NCBI RefSeq assembly: GCF_014643835.1 | Contig: NZ_BMKD01000005.1 | Location: 186,001-250,000 of the forward strand | Length of the DNA: 64,000 nt | Source of the DNA: Mucilaginibacter rubeus | GTDB lineage: Bacteria > Bacteroidota > Bacteroidia > Sphingobacteriales > Sphingobacteriaceae | Direction: 5' to 3' | In this document: positions 8,266-14,997 of the stretch, one piece after another | How positions within the stretch are numbered: the first letter of the stretch is position 1 | How the letters are laid out: every line of letters begins with the position of its first letter | Program-made: the position numbers and the translations under genes | Notes under the pieces: generated by a model | Database searches by the model: none | Told to the model about the DNA's origin: nothing | The model's input: the letters and a program-made list of their open reading frames with translations, nothing else

Positions 8266-9300
8266 ATGTCAGTCTTCAATTATAAGCAGCGCAACAATAT
8301 TATCCTGGCGAGTATCATTATACTTGGCTGTTTCTTATTATATGCGCTCAGCAGCTTGTTTAGCTCAATTCTTGGCGCAGTAGTGCTGTTCACCATTTTT
8401 CGTCCCCTTTACATTAATCTTGCCGAAAACAAAGGGTGGAACCGCTCGCTGGTGGCCCTGCTTATTATTTTTATATCGCTTATTGTTATCGTGATCCCTT
8501 TCTTAACACTAAGCATAATGGTTGTGGGCAAAATTTCAAGCATCAACCTTAAAGATCTCCCGATTGACCAATGGATCTCAAAAATTGACGCATTTGCCGG
8601 CGCAAACCTTAATCAACCTCATTTTGCCGAAGAGACATTACAAAAATTAGGCACTTTTGCCACCGGTCTTTTCCCGTCTATACTGGGCAGCGCGGCCAAC
8701 ACCATATTGACCCTGCTGGTATTGTATATTATACTGTATTTCATGTTTACCCAAATACGTGAATTTGAGGCCGGGTTGTTGAAATATGCGCCATTCAGGG
8801 AGCAGCACGCATTGAAATTTGCCAATGCCCTGCGCGATTCTACCTATTCAAACGTTTTAGGCCAAGGAATTATAGCACTTACACAGGGAATACTACTCGC
8901 CAACGGATTTTGGATATTTGGCATTCCCGACCCGATTTTTTGGGGGGTTATCGCTATCTTTATTTCGTTTTTACCCGTTGTAGGAGCACCAACGCTATGT
9001 ATCCCGGCAAGCATTGTATTGTTTGCACAGGGGCACAACTGGCAGGGAGTAGCATTACTGGCTTACGGTTTATTGTTCATTGGCAATATTGATAATTTTT
9101 TGCGCATGATCATTAATAAACGCGTTGCCAACACACACCCTATTATTTCGATAATAGGCGTTTTTATAGGCCTGCCCCTTTTCGGGATCCTGGGCCTGGT
9201 GTTTGGCCCGGTACTGCTATCCTATTTCCTGCTGCTGATGGAAATTTATGAAACAAACCGCATGGCGGCCGACAGGCTTGAACGGATTAACAGCATATAA
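8266..9300 (+). CDS. AI-2E family transporter (PerM/YdiK-like)
   Basis: Integral inner-membrane protein of 344 residues. The start at ATG 8266 is preferred over an in-frame TTG at 8224, which lies inside the terminator stem. About seven or eight hydrophobic segments are visible: two or three at the N-terminus, a soluble loop at about 95-130, and a conserved C-terminal half (GIIALTQGILLANGFWIFG, FISFLPVVGAP, IGVFIGLPLFGILG). The family includes TqsA of E. coli, an exporter of autoinducer-2, and ion/proton exchangers, so the substrate cannot be read from sequence. Single gene, preceded by a terminator. Confidence 0.9.
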   Translation: MSVFNYKQRNNIILASIIILGCFLLYALSSLFSSILGAVVLFTIFRPLYINLAENKGWNRSLVALLIIFISLIVIVIPFLTLSIMVVGKISSINLKDLPIDQWISKIDAFAGANLNQPHFAEETLQKLGTFATGLFPSILGSAANTILTLLVLYIILYFMFTQIREFEAGLLKYAPFREQHALKFANALRDSTYSNVLGQGIIALTQGILLANGFWIFGIPDPIFWGVIAIFISFLPVVGAPTLCIPASIVLFAQGHNWQGVALLAYGLLFIGNIDNFLRMIINKRVANTHPIISIIGVFIGLPLFGILGLVFGPVLLSYFLLLMEIYETNRMAADRLERINSI

Positions 9301-9392
9301 AATATATCGTACAGCCCTGAATAGTTTTGTGAACACAGGGTAAAATTTATTTGACTGATAAAAGTTAATTTATACTTAAATAAAAATAATTG

Positions 9393-9414
9393 TGCCAAAT
9401 GCACATATTTGGCA
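9393..9414. promoter_or_regulatory. Perfect palindrome upstream of the YtxH operon
   Basis: TGCCAAAT, 6 bases, ATTTGGCA: a perfect 8-bp inverted repeat 50 bases before the ytxH-like start. The right arm also provides CATATTTG, one mismatch from the Bacteroidota -7 element. It could therefore be an operator overlapping the promoter. Confidence 0.45.
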
Positions 9415-9463
9415 GGATATTTACACGTAACTAATAAAATGTTCAACTTTTAATTATATTACA

Positions 9464-9730
9464 ATGAATGATAACTCAAAAGTAGTTGTTGCATTGCTTG
9501 CCGGTTTAGCAGCAGGGGCAGCGTTAGGTATTTTGTTTGCACCTGATAAAGGCAATGAAACCCGCGACAAGCTTACCGAATCATTAAAAAACCTTGGAGA
9601 GTCGATAAAAGATACTGCCGCTGCCGAAATTGACAATCTGGTTGGCTTAAAAGACAAAGTTGTTGAAAACATCAAGTCGAAAATTAAAGGTGCCGAAGAA
9701 GAATACCAGGACGACCTGGAGCACGCATAA
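9464..9730 (+). CDS. YtxH domain-containing protein
   Basis: 88-residue membrane-anchored protein. A Gly/Ala-rich transmembrane segment ([21 protein letters not shown], about residues 7-27) is followed by an amphipathic, charged helical tail with repeated KDKV/KSK units, the arrangement typical of YtxH proteins, which are often general-stress or cell-envelope induced. First gene of a three-gene unit with a holin-like membrane protein and an uncharacterised protein. The molecular role of YtxH is not established. Confidence 0.9.
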   Translation: MNDNSKVVVALLAGLAAGAALGILFAPDKGNETRDKLTESLKNLGESIKDTAAAEIDNLVGLKDKVVENIKSKIKGAEEEYQDDLEHA

Positions 9731-9745
9731 GCATGTATAACACCA

Positions 9746-9774
9746 ATCCCGGATGCGGATAAAACATCCGGGAT
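9746..9774 (+). other. Strong intercistronic hairpin
   Basis: ATCCCGGATG / CATCCGGGAT (9746-9755 and 9765-9774), a perfect 10-bp G+C-rich stem with a 9-base loop and no T run. It lies between the ytxH-like and holin-like genes, 14 bases before the latter's start. Likely an mRNA processing or stabilising element, or a partial attenuator. Confidence 0.6.
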
Positions 9775-9788
9775 ATATAACCTTACTC

Positions 9789-10139
9789 ATGGAAGATAAA
9801 AAAGAGACTCAACCACCAGTACCCCCAATAGTTGATCAGTTAAAGGAATATGCCGAAACCCGGTTTAAGCTTTTAAAATACGAAGCTATTGAAGGTGGTA
9901 CCTCCATATTAGCAAGCATCATTGCCGATCTGGTGACTGTAATAAGCATGGTACTGGCTTTTCTTTTTGCAAGTGTTACTTTAGGCTTTTTTCTTGCCGA
10001 TATTTTACACTCTTACTGGATGGGTTTTGGATGTATTGCCGTGCTTTACTTTTTGATAGCCATGTTTATCAAGATATTTAAACGACACCTTGAAAGGCCG
10101 CTTATCAACATCTTTATTCAAAAAATATTTAAAAGATAA
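9789..10139 (+). CDS. Phage holin family / DUF1469-like membrane protein
   Basis: 116 residues from the ATG at 9789 (MEDKKETQ...). An upstream in-frame ATG at 9753 lies inside the hairpin and gives an unlikely N-terminus. A soluble amphipathic N-terminal half (DQLKEYAETRFKLLKYEAIEG) is followed by two transmembrane helices (about 50-72 and 78-98) and a basic tail. This matches the putative Actinobacterial/Bacteroidota holin-X-like family that commonly neighbours YtxH genes; despite the name it is usually not phage-associated. A role in envelope stress is inferred from the neighbour. Confidence 0.8.
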   Translation: MEDKKETQPPVPPIVDQLKEYAETRFKLLKYEAIEGGTSILASIIADLVTVISMVLAFLFASVTLGFFLADILHSYWMGFGCIAVLYFLIAMFIKIFKRHLERPLINIFIQKIFKR

Positions 10140-10142
10140 ACC

Positions 10143-10589
10143 ATGGATCTTCATATCACCAACATCAGCGATCTGCAAGCCGAAATATTCAGGTTAAAAA
10201 CGCTTGAAAAACAGCAATCGGTGGCTTTGAAGGCGCGCGTTAACAGTCCTTCTGCTTTATTTTCAACTGTGCTTACGCTGTTCCCGCGTTCAAATGATAC
10301 TGATGGTGTAAAAAATACCAGTTTTTTTCATCCCGATATTCTCAACCTCATCTCCAGGTTCGTGATTCCGCTTACCTTGAATAAAACGCTTTTTAAACAC
10401 TCCAACTTTTTGGTAAAAACACTGGTTGGCCTGGTATCACAAAAAGCTTCAAATTATGTTAATGAGGATACCGTGAGCAGCATTTGGGACAAAGCAAAAG
10501 CGCTTTTCGCCAAGTTCACTAAAAAGAAAGAAGATGCTGAATATAAGCCCGCGCCCTATGTTAAGCCGGTGGGCGGGGCAGTAGTATAA
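10143..10589 (+). CDS. Uncharacterised protein, third gene of the YtxH operon
   Basis: 148 residues, starting 3 bases after the holin-like gene. I do not recognise a domain. It begins with an amphipathic helix (ISDLQAEIFRLKTLEKQQ), then a mostly helical middle with two moderately hydrophobic stretches (about 65-78 and 88-102), a basic patch (KAKALFAKFTKKKED) and a Pro-rich end. There is no signal peptide. Conserved linkage to ytxH and holin-like genes would suggest a peripheral membrane partner; this is inference. Confidence 0.75.
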   Translation: MDLHITNISDLQAEIFRLKTLEKQQSVALKARVNSPSALFSTVLTLFPRSNDTDGVKNTSFFHPDILNLISRFVIPLTLNKTLFKHSNFLVKTLVGLVSQKASNYVNEDTVSSIWDKAKALFAKFTKKKEDAEYKPAPYVKPVGGAVV

Positions 10590-10596
10590 TAATTTT

Positions 10597-10836
10597 TACA
10601 CGAATTTTTCGAATTGAGACGAATTTCACGAATTAGAATTAAATTCATTTTTTTAACTCGTGCAATTCGATTTAATTGTTCAGCGATAAACAAATCAATT
10701 CGTGTTAATAATTTCTACATGAATTTTTCCAATTATTCGAATTTCTCAAACCTGCTATACAGATCCATTAAACCAATTCGTGTAATCCGATTTAATTGCT
10801 CTACAGCACGCAAATCATTCGTGTTAAAATAATTTC
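10597..10836. repeat. Tandem AATTCGTG-type intergenic repeat
   Basis: Two tandem units of about 120 bases (10597-10715 and 10716-10836). Each starts with a TACAYGAATTTTT word and ends with ATTCGTGTTAA plus AATTTC, and in each a CAATTCGTG-like word precedes a GATTTAATTG word. Related single copies lie at 14845-14990 and 36196-36271. The stretch has stop-free frames but no plausible protein. The trmB -7-like element TATTTTTG (10839-10846) lies just after it. Confidence 0.7.
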
Positions 10837-10868
10837 AATATTTTTGCGCTTTATTTTAAAAACGTAAA

Positions 10869-11528
10869 GTGGGAAAAGATAAGTTAAGGCGCTTTGCCGA
10901 GGTTGAAACCTTTAGTAATGTATTGCAATTAGATGCCGGCAAACCTTTCAAAGGCCAATGGAGCCGCGAATTTTTCAAGAACGACAACCCGGTAGTGCTT
11001 GAACTGGCCTGCGGCAAAGGTGAATATACCGTGAACCTTGCCCGCATGTTCCCTGATAAAAATTTCATTGGTATCGACTATAAAGGCAACCGCATCTGGC
11101 GCGGTGCAAAAACAGCTATTGAAGATGGTGTGCCCAATGTTGCTTTCCTGCGCATTCAGATCGAGAACCTGCTCGATTATTTCGCTCCCGGCGAAGTAGA
11201 TGAGATCTGGATCACCTTTCCAGATCCGCAACCGCAGATAAGCCGCGAAAAAAAGCGACTGACATCGCCCCGGTTTTTGGATAAATACATCATCACGCTA
11301 AAGCCGGGCGGCTGTGTTAACCTTAAAACGGATAATGATGGCTTACACGCCTATACCGTCGAAAAAATTGACGAGCTAAAGCTAAACCTTCACGCCAGAA
11401 CCGAAGACCTTTATCATTCGGAATATGCAGACGATGTGCTTTCTATCAAAACTTACTACGAGAAAAAATATTTAAAGGATAACAAAAACATTAACTACCT
11501 TAAGTTTTCATTTCCTGAAAACGCCTGA
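10869..11528 (+). CDS. trmB: tRNA (guanine-N7-)-methyltransferase
   Basis: Methylates G46 in the variable loop of tRNAs using SAM. 219 residues with a GTG start giving MGKDKLRRFAE, the usual N-terminus of Bacteroidota TrmB. SAM-binding ELACGKGEY is at about residues 45-53, NFIGIDYKGNRIWRGA at about 66-81, and the catalytic-site signature ITFPDPQPQ (FPDPWP in proteobacteria) at about 118-126. The stop overlaps the start of the following alkyltransferase-like gene (TGATG). A Bacteroidota -7-like element lies 22 bases upstream. Confidence 0.95.
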   Translation: MGKDKLRRFAEVETFSNVLQLDAGKPFKGQWSREFFKNDNPVVLELACGKGEYTVNLARMFPDKNFIGIDYKGNRIWRGAKTAIEDGVPNVAFLRIQIENLLDYFAPGEVDEIWITFPDPQPQISREKKRLTSPRFLDKYIITLKPGGCVNLKTDNDGLHAYTVEKIDELKLNLHARTEDLYHSEYADDVLSIKTYYEKKYLKDNKNINYLKFSFPENA

Positions 11529-11863
11529 TGGAGGACATTAATTTTTTTGAAAAAGTATACCAGGTAGCCCGGCTCATTCCACCCGGACGGGTAACCTCCT
11601 ATGGCGCTATTGCAGCCTATCTTGGTACCAAAGGCTCATCGCGGATGGTAGGCTGGGCAATGCAGGCAGCAGCCGGGAACGTAAAACCTCCGGTGCCAGC
11701 GCACCGGGTAGTAAACCGTCAGGGCTTGTTGACAGCAAAAGCCCACTTTGGCGGTAACCGCATGGCCGAAATGCTGGAAAGTGAAGGAGTAAAAGTAGTT
11801 GATGATCAGATCCAGGATTTCAAATCGCATTTTTGGGACCCGATGGTGGAGCTGGCGTTGTAA
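11528..11863 (+). CDS. Alkyltransferase-like protein (MGMT family, Cys-less)
   Basis: 111-residue protein with the DNA-binding fold of O6-methylguanine-DNA methyltransferase (VARLIPPGRVTSYGAIAAYLG; helix-turn-helix with arginine-finger region SSRMVGWAM). The acceptor cysteine of PCHRV is Ala: the motif reads PAHRV with A58. This is the hallmark of ATL proteins (ybaZ, Atl1, Thermus TTHA1564), which bind bulky O6-alkylguanine lesions and hand them to nucleotide excision repair rather than reversing them. Translationally coupled to trmB (one-base overlap). No repair gene is adjacent except tag 2.4 kb away. Confidence 0.9.
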   Translation: MEDINFFEKVYQVARLIPPGRVTSYGAIAAYLGTKGSSRMVGWAMQAAAGNVKPPVPAHRVVNRQGLLTAKAHFGGNRMAEMLESEGVKVVDDQIQDFKSHFWDPMVELAL

Positions 11864-11886
11864 ACTCCCGCTAAACTCATTTAACC

Positions 11887-12210
11887 ATGTCATTGCGCAG
11901 CGCGGCAATCGCACGGAAGCATAACCGCCCTGTATATGTGGTTGCTTCGTCGTTTCTCCTTATAATGACGTGATTGTAAGTTATTGATTATCAAAAGTGA
12001 ATTTTGGTTTTTAATGATAATGTGGGCGTTGCCTCCGGCCCGGGCTATCCGCTACAAGTCCTCGCCTTGCCCACACACAAGGTCTCCGCACGCTGTGGGC
12101 TATCCGCTACTATCCCTAACGCTGCCCTACGCACCATACCTTAAATATACCAACGCGGAGACGTCATTTAGTTTTTTTCCAGGATTCCCTGATGGTTACT
12201 GCAACGACAT
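11887..12210. mobile_element. Long MITE-like element, copy L1
   Basis: 324-bp intergenic element bounded by ATGTCATTGCG on the left and TGCAACGACAT on the right. The left part (about 90 bp) matches the short elements at 12613, 21417 and 37690. An A+T-rich joint with GTAAGTTATTGATTAT leads to a G+C-rich inner module starting GGGCGTTGCC at 12024 and ending near CCCTAACGC (about 12122). Two further long copies are at 17830 and 50164. No transposase is encoded; apparent reading frames through it are repeat translation. Confidence 0.75.
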
Positions 12211-12239
12211 ATTTTTATCTCATCATCTGTTAATTTAAT

Positions 12240-12599
12240 TCACTCCGTAAACTGCAGCAATTCCATCCTGTTCCCAAACGGATCGATAAATGAAAACCGC
12301 GTGCGATCCGGAAGAACAGGTTCTTCCCAAAACTCAACGCCATAGCTTTCCAAATGGCGGCGCGCTTCTGCAATATCAGTAACCTCAAAGGCGGTATGTC
12401 GCGATGTGCGCGGTAAAGCATCTTCAGTACTTAAATGAAGCTGGATATCTGATATCTGAAACCAGTAGCCCTTTGAATTAAAGGCTGGTCGTTCTATCCG
12501 TTGCAAACCCACAACGTCGGTATAAAAAATCCTTGCTTCTTCCAGCCGTTCCAACGGAACACAAACCTGGATATGGTCGGCGCGTTTAAAGTTGATCAT
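12240..12599 (-). CDS. VOC family protein (glyoxalase fold)
   Basis: 119-residue single vicinal-oxygen-chelate domain protein. Paired beta-alpha-beta-beta-beta modules are visible: ADHIQVCVPLERLEEARIFYTDVVGL at the N-terminus and HTAFEVTDIAEARRHLESYGVEF in the second half, ending RFSFIDPFGNRMELLQF. Candidate metal ligands are H9, H68 and E115 (approximate). The family includes lyases, dioxygenases and resistance proteins, so the substrate is unknown. It lies between repeats and probably forms its own transcript. Confidence 0.85.
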   Translation of the reverse strand: MINFKRADHIQVCVPLERLEEARIFYTDVVGLQRIERPAFNSKGYWFQISDIQLHLSTEDALPRTSRHTAFEVTDIAEARRHLESYGVEFWEEPVLPDRTRFSFIDPFGNRMELLQFTE

Positions 12600-12612
12600 A
12601 TTATGAAAAAGG

Positions 12613-12705
12613 CGTCATTGCGAGGTACGAAGCAATCGCGAACTATACAGAGAAACTTGCTTAGTCGCTCTGCTGTTTGGGGATTACTTCGTCTCCGCAA
12701 TGACG
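12613..12705. mobile_element. Short MITE-like element, copy S1
   Basis: 93 bp with perfect 10-bp terminal inverted repeats CGTCATTGCG / CGCAATGACG. The arms continue as an imperfect hairpin (GAGGTACGAAGCAATC versus GATTACTTCGTCTC). Sits between two minus-strand VOC genes. Confidence 0.75.
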
Positions 12706-12726
12706 ATTTGTTAATCAATAAGTTAA

Positions 12727-13104
12727 TTATTCATGCTCGGCAAAAGTAAGCACATAACCATTATTATCTTTTATCGAGAATTCGGTTGCACCATAAAAGG
12801 TTGCTTCAAGTACTTTTAATACGGTTACTTTATCCTTTATCTCTTCAAAAAAGGTACGGATATTTTTCAGGTTGATGTACAACAGTAATGAGCCGCCATC
12901 AACTCGGCTTATCTCAGGCAGGTCATCGGCTAAACTGCTAAACGTTTGGAACATCATGGTAACGCTGCCATTGGTCATCATTGCCCAAACAAGATCGGGC
13001 CCGGTTTCGGGAACACTCATTGCCACTTTAAAACCAAGCAGTTCATAAAAGCTGATGGTTGCATTAATATCGTTTACAAAAATGTTAGGTGATAAACTTT
13101 CCAT
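12727..13104 (-). CDS. VOC family protein
   Basis: 125 residues from the ATG at 13104, giving MESLSPNIFVNDINATISFYELLGF; an upstream in-frame TTG at 13152 would add an atypical tail. This is a glyoxalase/bleomycin-resistance fold protein with the module NIFVNDINATISFYELLGFKV repeated structurally as LLLYINLKNIRTFFEEIKD. It ends in FSIKDNNGYVLTFAEHE, whose Glu is the usual last metal ligand. It is only distantly similar to the VOC gene downstream. Substrate unknown. Confidence 0.85.
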   Translation of the reverse strand: MESLSPNIFVNDINATISFYELLGFKVAMSVPETGPDLVWAMMTNGSVTMMFQTFSSLADDLPEISRVDGGSLLLYINLKNIRTFFEEIKDKVTVLKVLEATFYGATEFSIKDNNGYVLTFAEHE

Positions 13105-13216
13105 AATTAGTGTGTAAAGAATTTGGTTAACGCCATAAAAATAACGATCCAATCTTTTAAATGCTAAATATTTTAGCTTAATTAGCTTAAATTTTTATTA
13201 ACAAACACAACACCCC

Positions 13217-13564
13217 GTGGGAAAACTTGTAGAAGAATTTGACGCCTATCGCTCTAAAATGAACGACAGGATCATGGAAACCGCCAATACCAACATTAAA
13301 CGCTTTTTTGCGCTTGATACCACCAGCTATGCCGAAGGTGCACTGGATGTTAAAACCAAAGAAATGCTCGGCCTGGTAGCCAGTATGGTTTTACGCTGCG
13401 ACGATTGTATCAAATACCACCTCGGCAAATGCCACGAAGCCGGCGTCAACCATGATGAAATGAACGAGATCTTTATGATTGCCAATTTGGTTGGCGGATC
13501 AATAGTTATTCCGCATTACCGCAGGGCTGTTGAGTATTGGGATGAGTTAAATGAAGTGAAATAA
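13217..13564 (+). CDS. Carboxymuconolactone decarboxylase family protein (AhpD-like)
   Basis: 115 residues with a GTG start (MGKLVEEFDAYRSKM). All-helical AhpD fold with the redox motif C61-DD-C64 followed by H68 (RCDDCIKYHLG), characteristic of AhpD-like peroxidase-coupled disulfide reductases rather than true decarboxylases. The C-terminus GGSIVIPHYRRAVEYWDEL is conserved in the family. It starts in the divergent gap facing the VOC gene. Probably has a role in peroxide or thiol homeostasis; the partner is not evident nearby. Confidence 0.88.
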   Translation: MGKLVEEFDAYRSKMNDRIMETANTNIKRFFALDTTSYAEGALDVKTKEMLGLVASMVLRCDDCIKYHLGKCHEAGVNHDEMNEIFMIANLVGGSIVIPHYRRAVEYWDELNEVK

Positions 13565-13570
13565 GTACGC

Positions 13571-13644
13571 AACAACGTCGTTATAAGGAGTGAAGCGAGT
13601 TCCTGTTTAGCAGTATAGGATTCGCTCCTTGTAATGCCGTTGTT
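13571..13644. repeat. Short inverted repeat, divergent MITE-like copy S4
   Basis: 74 bp with AACAACG / CGTTGTT ends and imperfect inner arms (TTATAAGGAGTGAAGCGA versus TTCGCTCCTTGTAA). It resembles the arms of the S elements but has different tips. It lies between the AhpD-like and ExbD-like genes and could act as a terminator hairpin. Confidence 0.55.
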
Positions 13645-13671
13645 TAATCCTTTACTTAACCTTTTCACACC

Positions 13672-14292
13672 ATGTACAGACCTAAATTCCGCAGAAAGCA
13701 TTTTGACGTAGACATGTTTCCGATGTTCAATTTATTATTGATCGTGTTATCATTTCTCATGCTGAGTGGTCGTCCCGCAATACGTTATCCTATTTTGATC
13801 AATTTGCCAACGGGGTCTTCTTTTAATACTGCAGATCCTGATAGCTACTTCACCATTACCACTATACTTATCGGACAAAAAAAGTTAATGCTAAAGCTTG
13901 ATGCTCCAGATATACGCGAAGCAACACTCAAACAAATAGGAAATAAATACAACACTGATTTCACACCAGCTGAGATAAATAAATTTGGCGAAACGGATGT
14001 GATCGGAACGCCATTGGCTCAAATCAAAAAATATATTTCGGGTTACTACAACGCTACAGACTATTACAATCAACCGGGATTAAGGCTCGATGAATTAGCC
14101 GAATGGATAAAAGAATCGCGCAAAGCTACCTTCGAAAAACATAATAGTTTAACACGTATTTTTATTATGGCCGACGGAGAAACCCCTTACCCCGAGATCA
14201 AAAATGTAATAGACATGTTAGGCCAGCAAAAAATCACCAAATTTTCAATCATTTATTCCTACCTAAGACAATATAATGAGCAATCAAACTAA
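13672..14292 (+). CDS. Divergent ExbD/TolR-like protein
   Basis: 206 residues. The N-terminus FDVDMFPMFNLLLIVLSFLML (residues 11-31) has the layout of ExbD/TolR (DVNMTPMIDVVFLLLIFFML): a short cytoplasmic stretch and one transmembrane helix. The C-terminus (IFIMADGETPYPEIKNVIDML...ITKFSIIYSY) matches the periplasmic ExbD fold. The proton-channel Asp of the PMID motif is Asn here (N20), and there is no adjacent exbB/tolQ or tonB. The middle is longer than usual. It is therefore a relative of biopolymer transport proteins that probably cannot conduct protons. It overlaps tag by 17 bases. Confidence 0.65.
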   Translation: MYRPKFRRKHFDVDMFPMFNLLLIVLSFLMLSGRPAIRYPILINLPTGSSFNTADPDSYFTITTILIGQKKLMLKLDAPDIREATLKQIGNKYNTDFTPAEINKFGETDVIGTPLAQIKKYISGYYNATDYYNQPGLRLDELAEWIKESRKATFEKHNSLTRIFIMADGETPYPEIKNVIDMLGQQKITKFSIIYSYLRQYNEQSN

Positions 14293-14839
14293 CAACTTAA
14301 CCCGCTGCTCCTGGGCAGGCACCGACGAATTATATATCAAATACCATGACGAGGAATGGGGCAAAGAAGTTCATGACGATCATACCTTATTTGAATTTCT
14401 GATATTAGAATCTGCACAGGCCGGGCTTAGCTGGATCACTATATTACGCCGCCGCGAAGGCTACCGCAAGGCATTTGCCAATTTTGATGTGCAAAAAGTG
14501 GCAGCTTTTACCGATGAAGATGTTGAGCGCTTAATGCACGATGAGGGTATCATCCGTAACAGACTTAAAATATTAGCCGCTATCAACAATGCTAAACTGT
14601 TCATCGGTATACAAAAAGAATTTGGTTCGTTTGATAAATACCTGTATAGCTTTATGCCCGATGGAAAACCCATCGTAAATCATTGGCACAAAATACCGGC
14701 AACCAGCCCCGAATCTGACGCCATCAGTAAGGATATGAAAAAGCGGGGTTTTAAGTTTTTCGGCAGTACTATTTGTTATGCCCACATGCAGGCTACCGGT
14801 ATGGTAAATGATCATATTCCTGATTGCAGCTTCAAATAA
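14276..14839 (+). CDS. tag: DNA-3-methyladenine glycosylase I
   Basis: Base-excision repair enzyme that removes 3-methyladenine from alkylated DNA. 187 residues, normal length. The zinc ligands of Tag are visible: C11 (RCSWAG), H24 (KYHDEEWG), H180 and C184 (NDHIPDC). The lesion-pocket region LILESAQAGLSWITILRRREGYRKAF is intact. The start overlaps the ExbD-like gene by 17 bases, so translation is probably coupled. Together with the ATL protein 2.4 kb upstream, this is the second alkylation-damage gene in the region. Confidence 0.95.
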   Translation: MSNQTNNLTRCSWAGTDELYIKYHDEEWGKEVHDDHTLFEFLILESAQAGLSWITILRRREGYRKAFANFDVQKVAAFTDEDVERLMHDEGIIRNRLKILAAINNAKLFIGIQKEFGSFDKYLYSFMPDGKPIVNHWHKIPATSPESDAISKDMKKRGFKFFGSTICYAHMQATGMVNDHIPDCSFK

Positions 14840-14844
14840 AACAA

Positions 14845-14990
14845 ACACGAATTTTCACGAATGTGACCGAACTACACAAATTGATAATGAAATTAAAACC
14901 ATGCAATTCATTAAAAATCGTGTTCTTTGCATAAACACCGGCATCAAAAAATTCGAGTCAATTAGCTTAAATTCGTGCAATTAGTGTCAA
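14845..14990. repeat. AATTCGTG-type intergenic repeat, copy 2
   Basis: About 146 bases between tag and polA starting with AACACGAATTTTCACGAAT and ending with AAATTCGTGCAATTAGTG. Related to the tandem copy at 10597-10836 and the copy at 36196. It reads as degenerate direct and inverted CACGAATT words, not as a gene. Confidence 0.6.
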
Positions 14991-14997
14991 TGATATT

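Noticed and set aside
9789-10139. Phage lysis holin
   Set aside because: The family name is historical; no phage genes are present and the gene sits in a YtxH operon.
10614-10832. 72-codon open frame on the plus strand
   Set aside because: It runs through the tandem AATTCGTG repeat; the Arg/Ile/Phe/Asn-rich translation is repeat sequence, with no start context or domain.
11984-12238. Open frame with peptide WALPPARAIRYKSS
   Set aside because: It lies inside the L1 element; near-identical peptides are read from L2 (17954-18160) and the solo module (39514-39813), so it is translation of a non-coding repeat.
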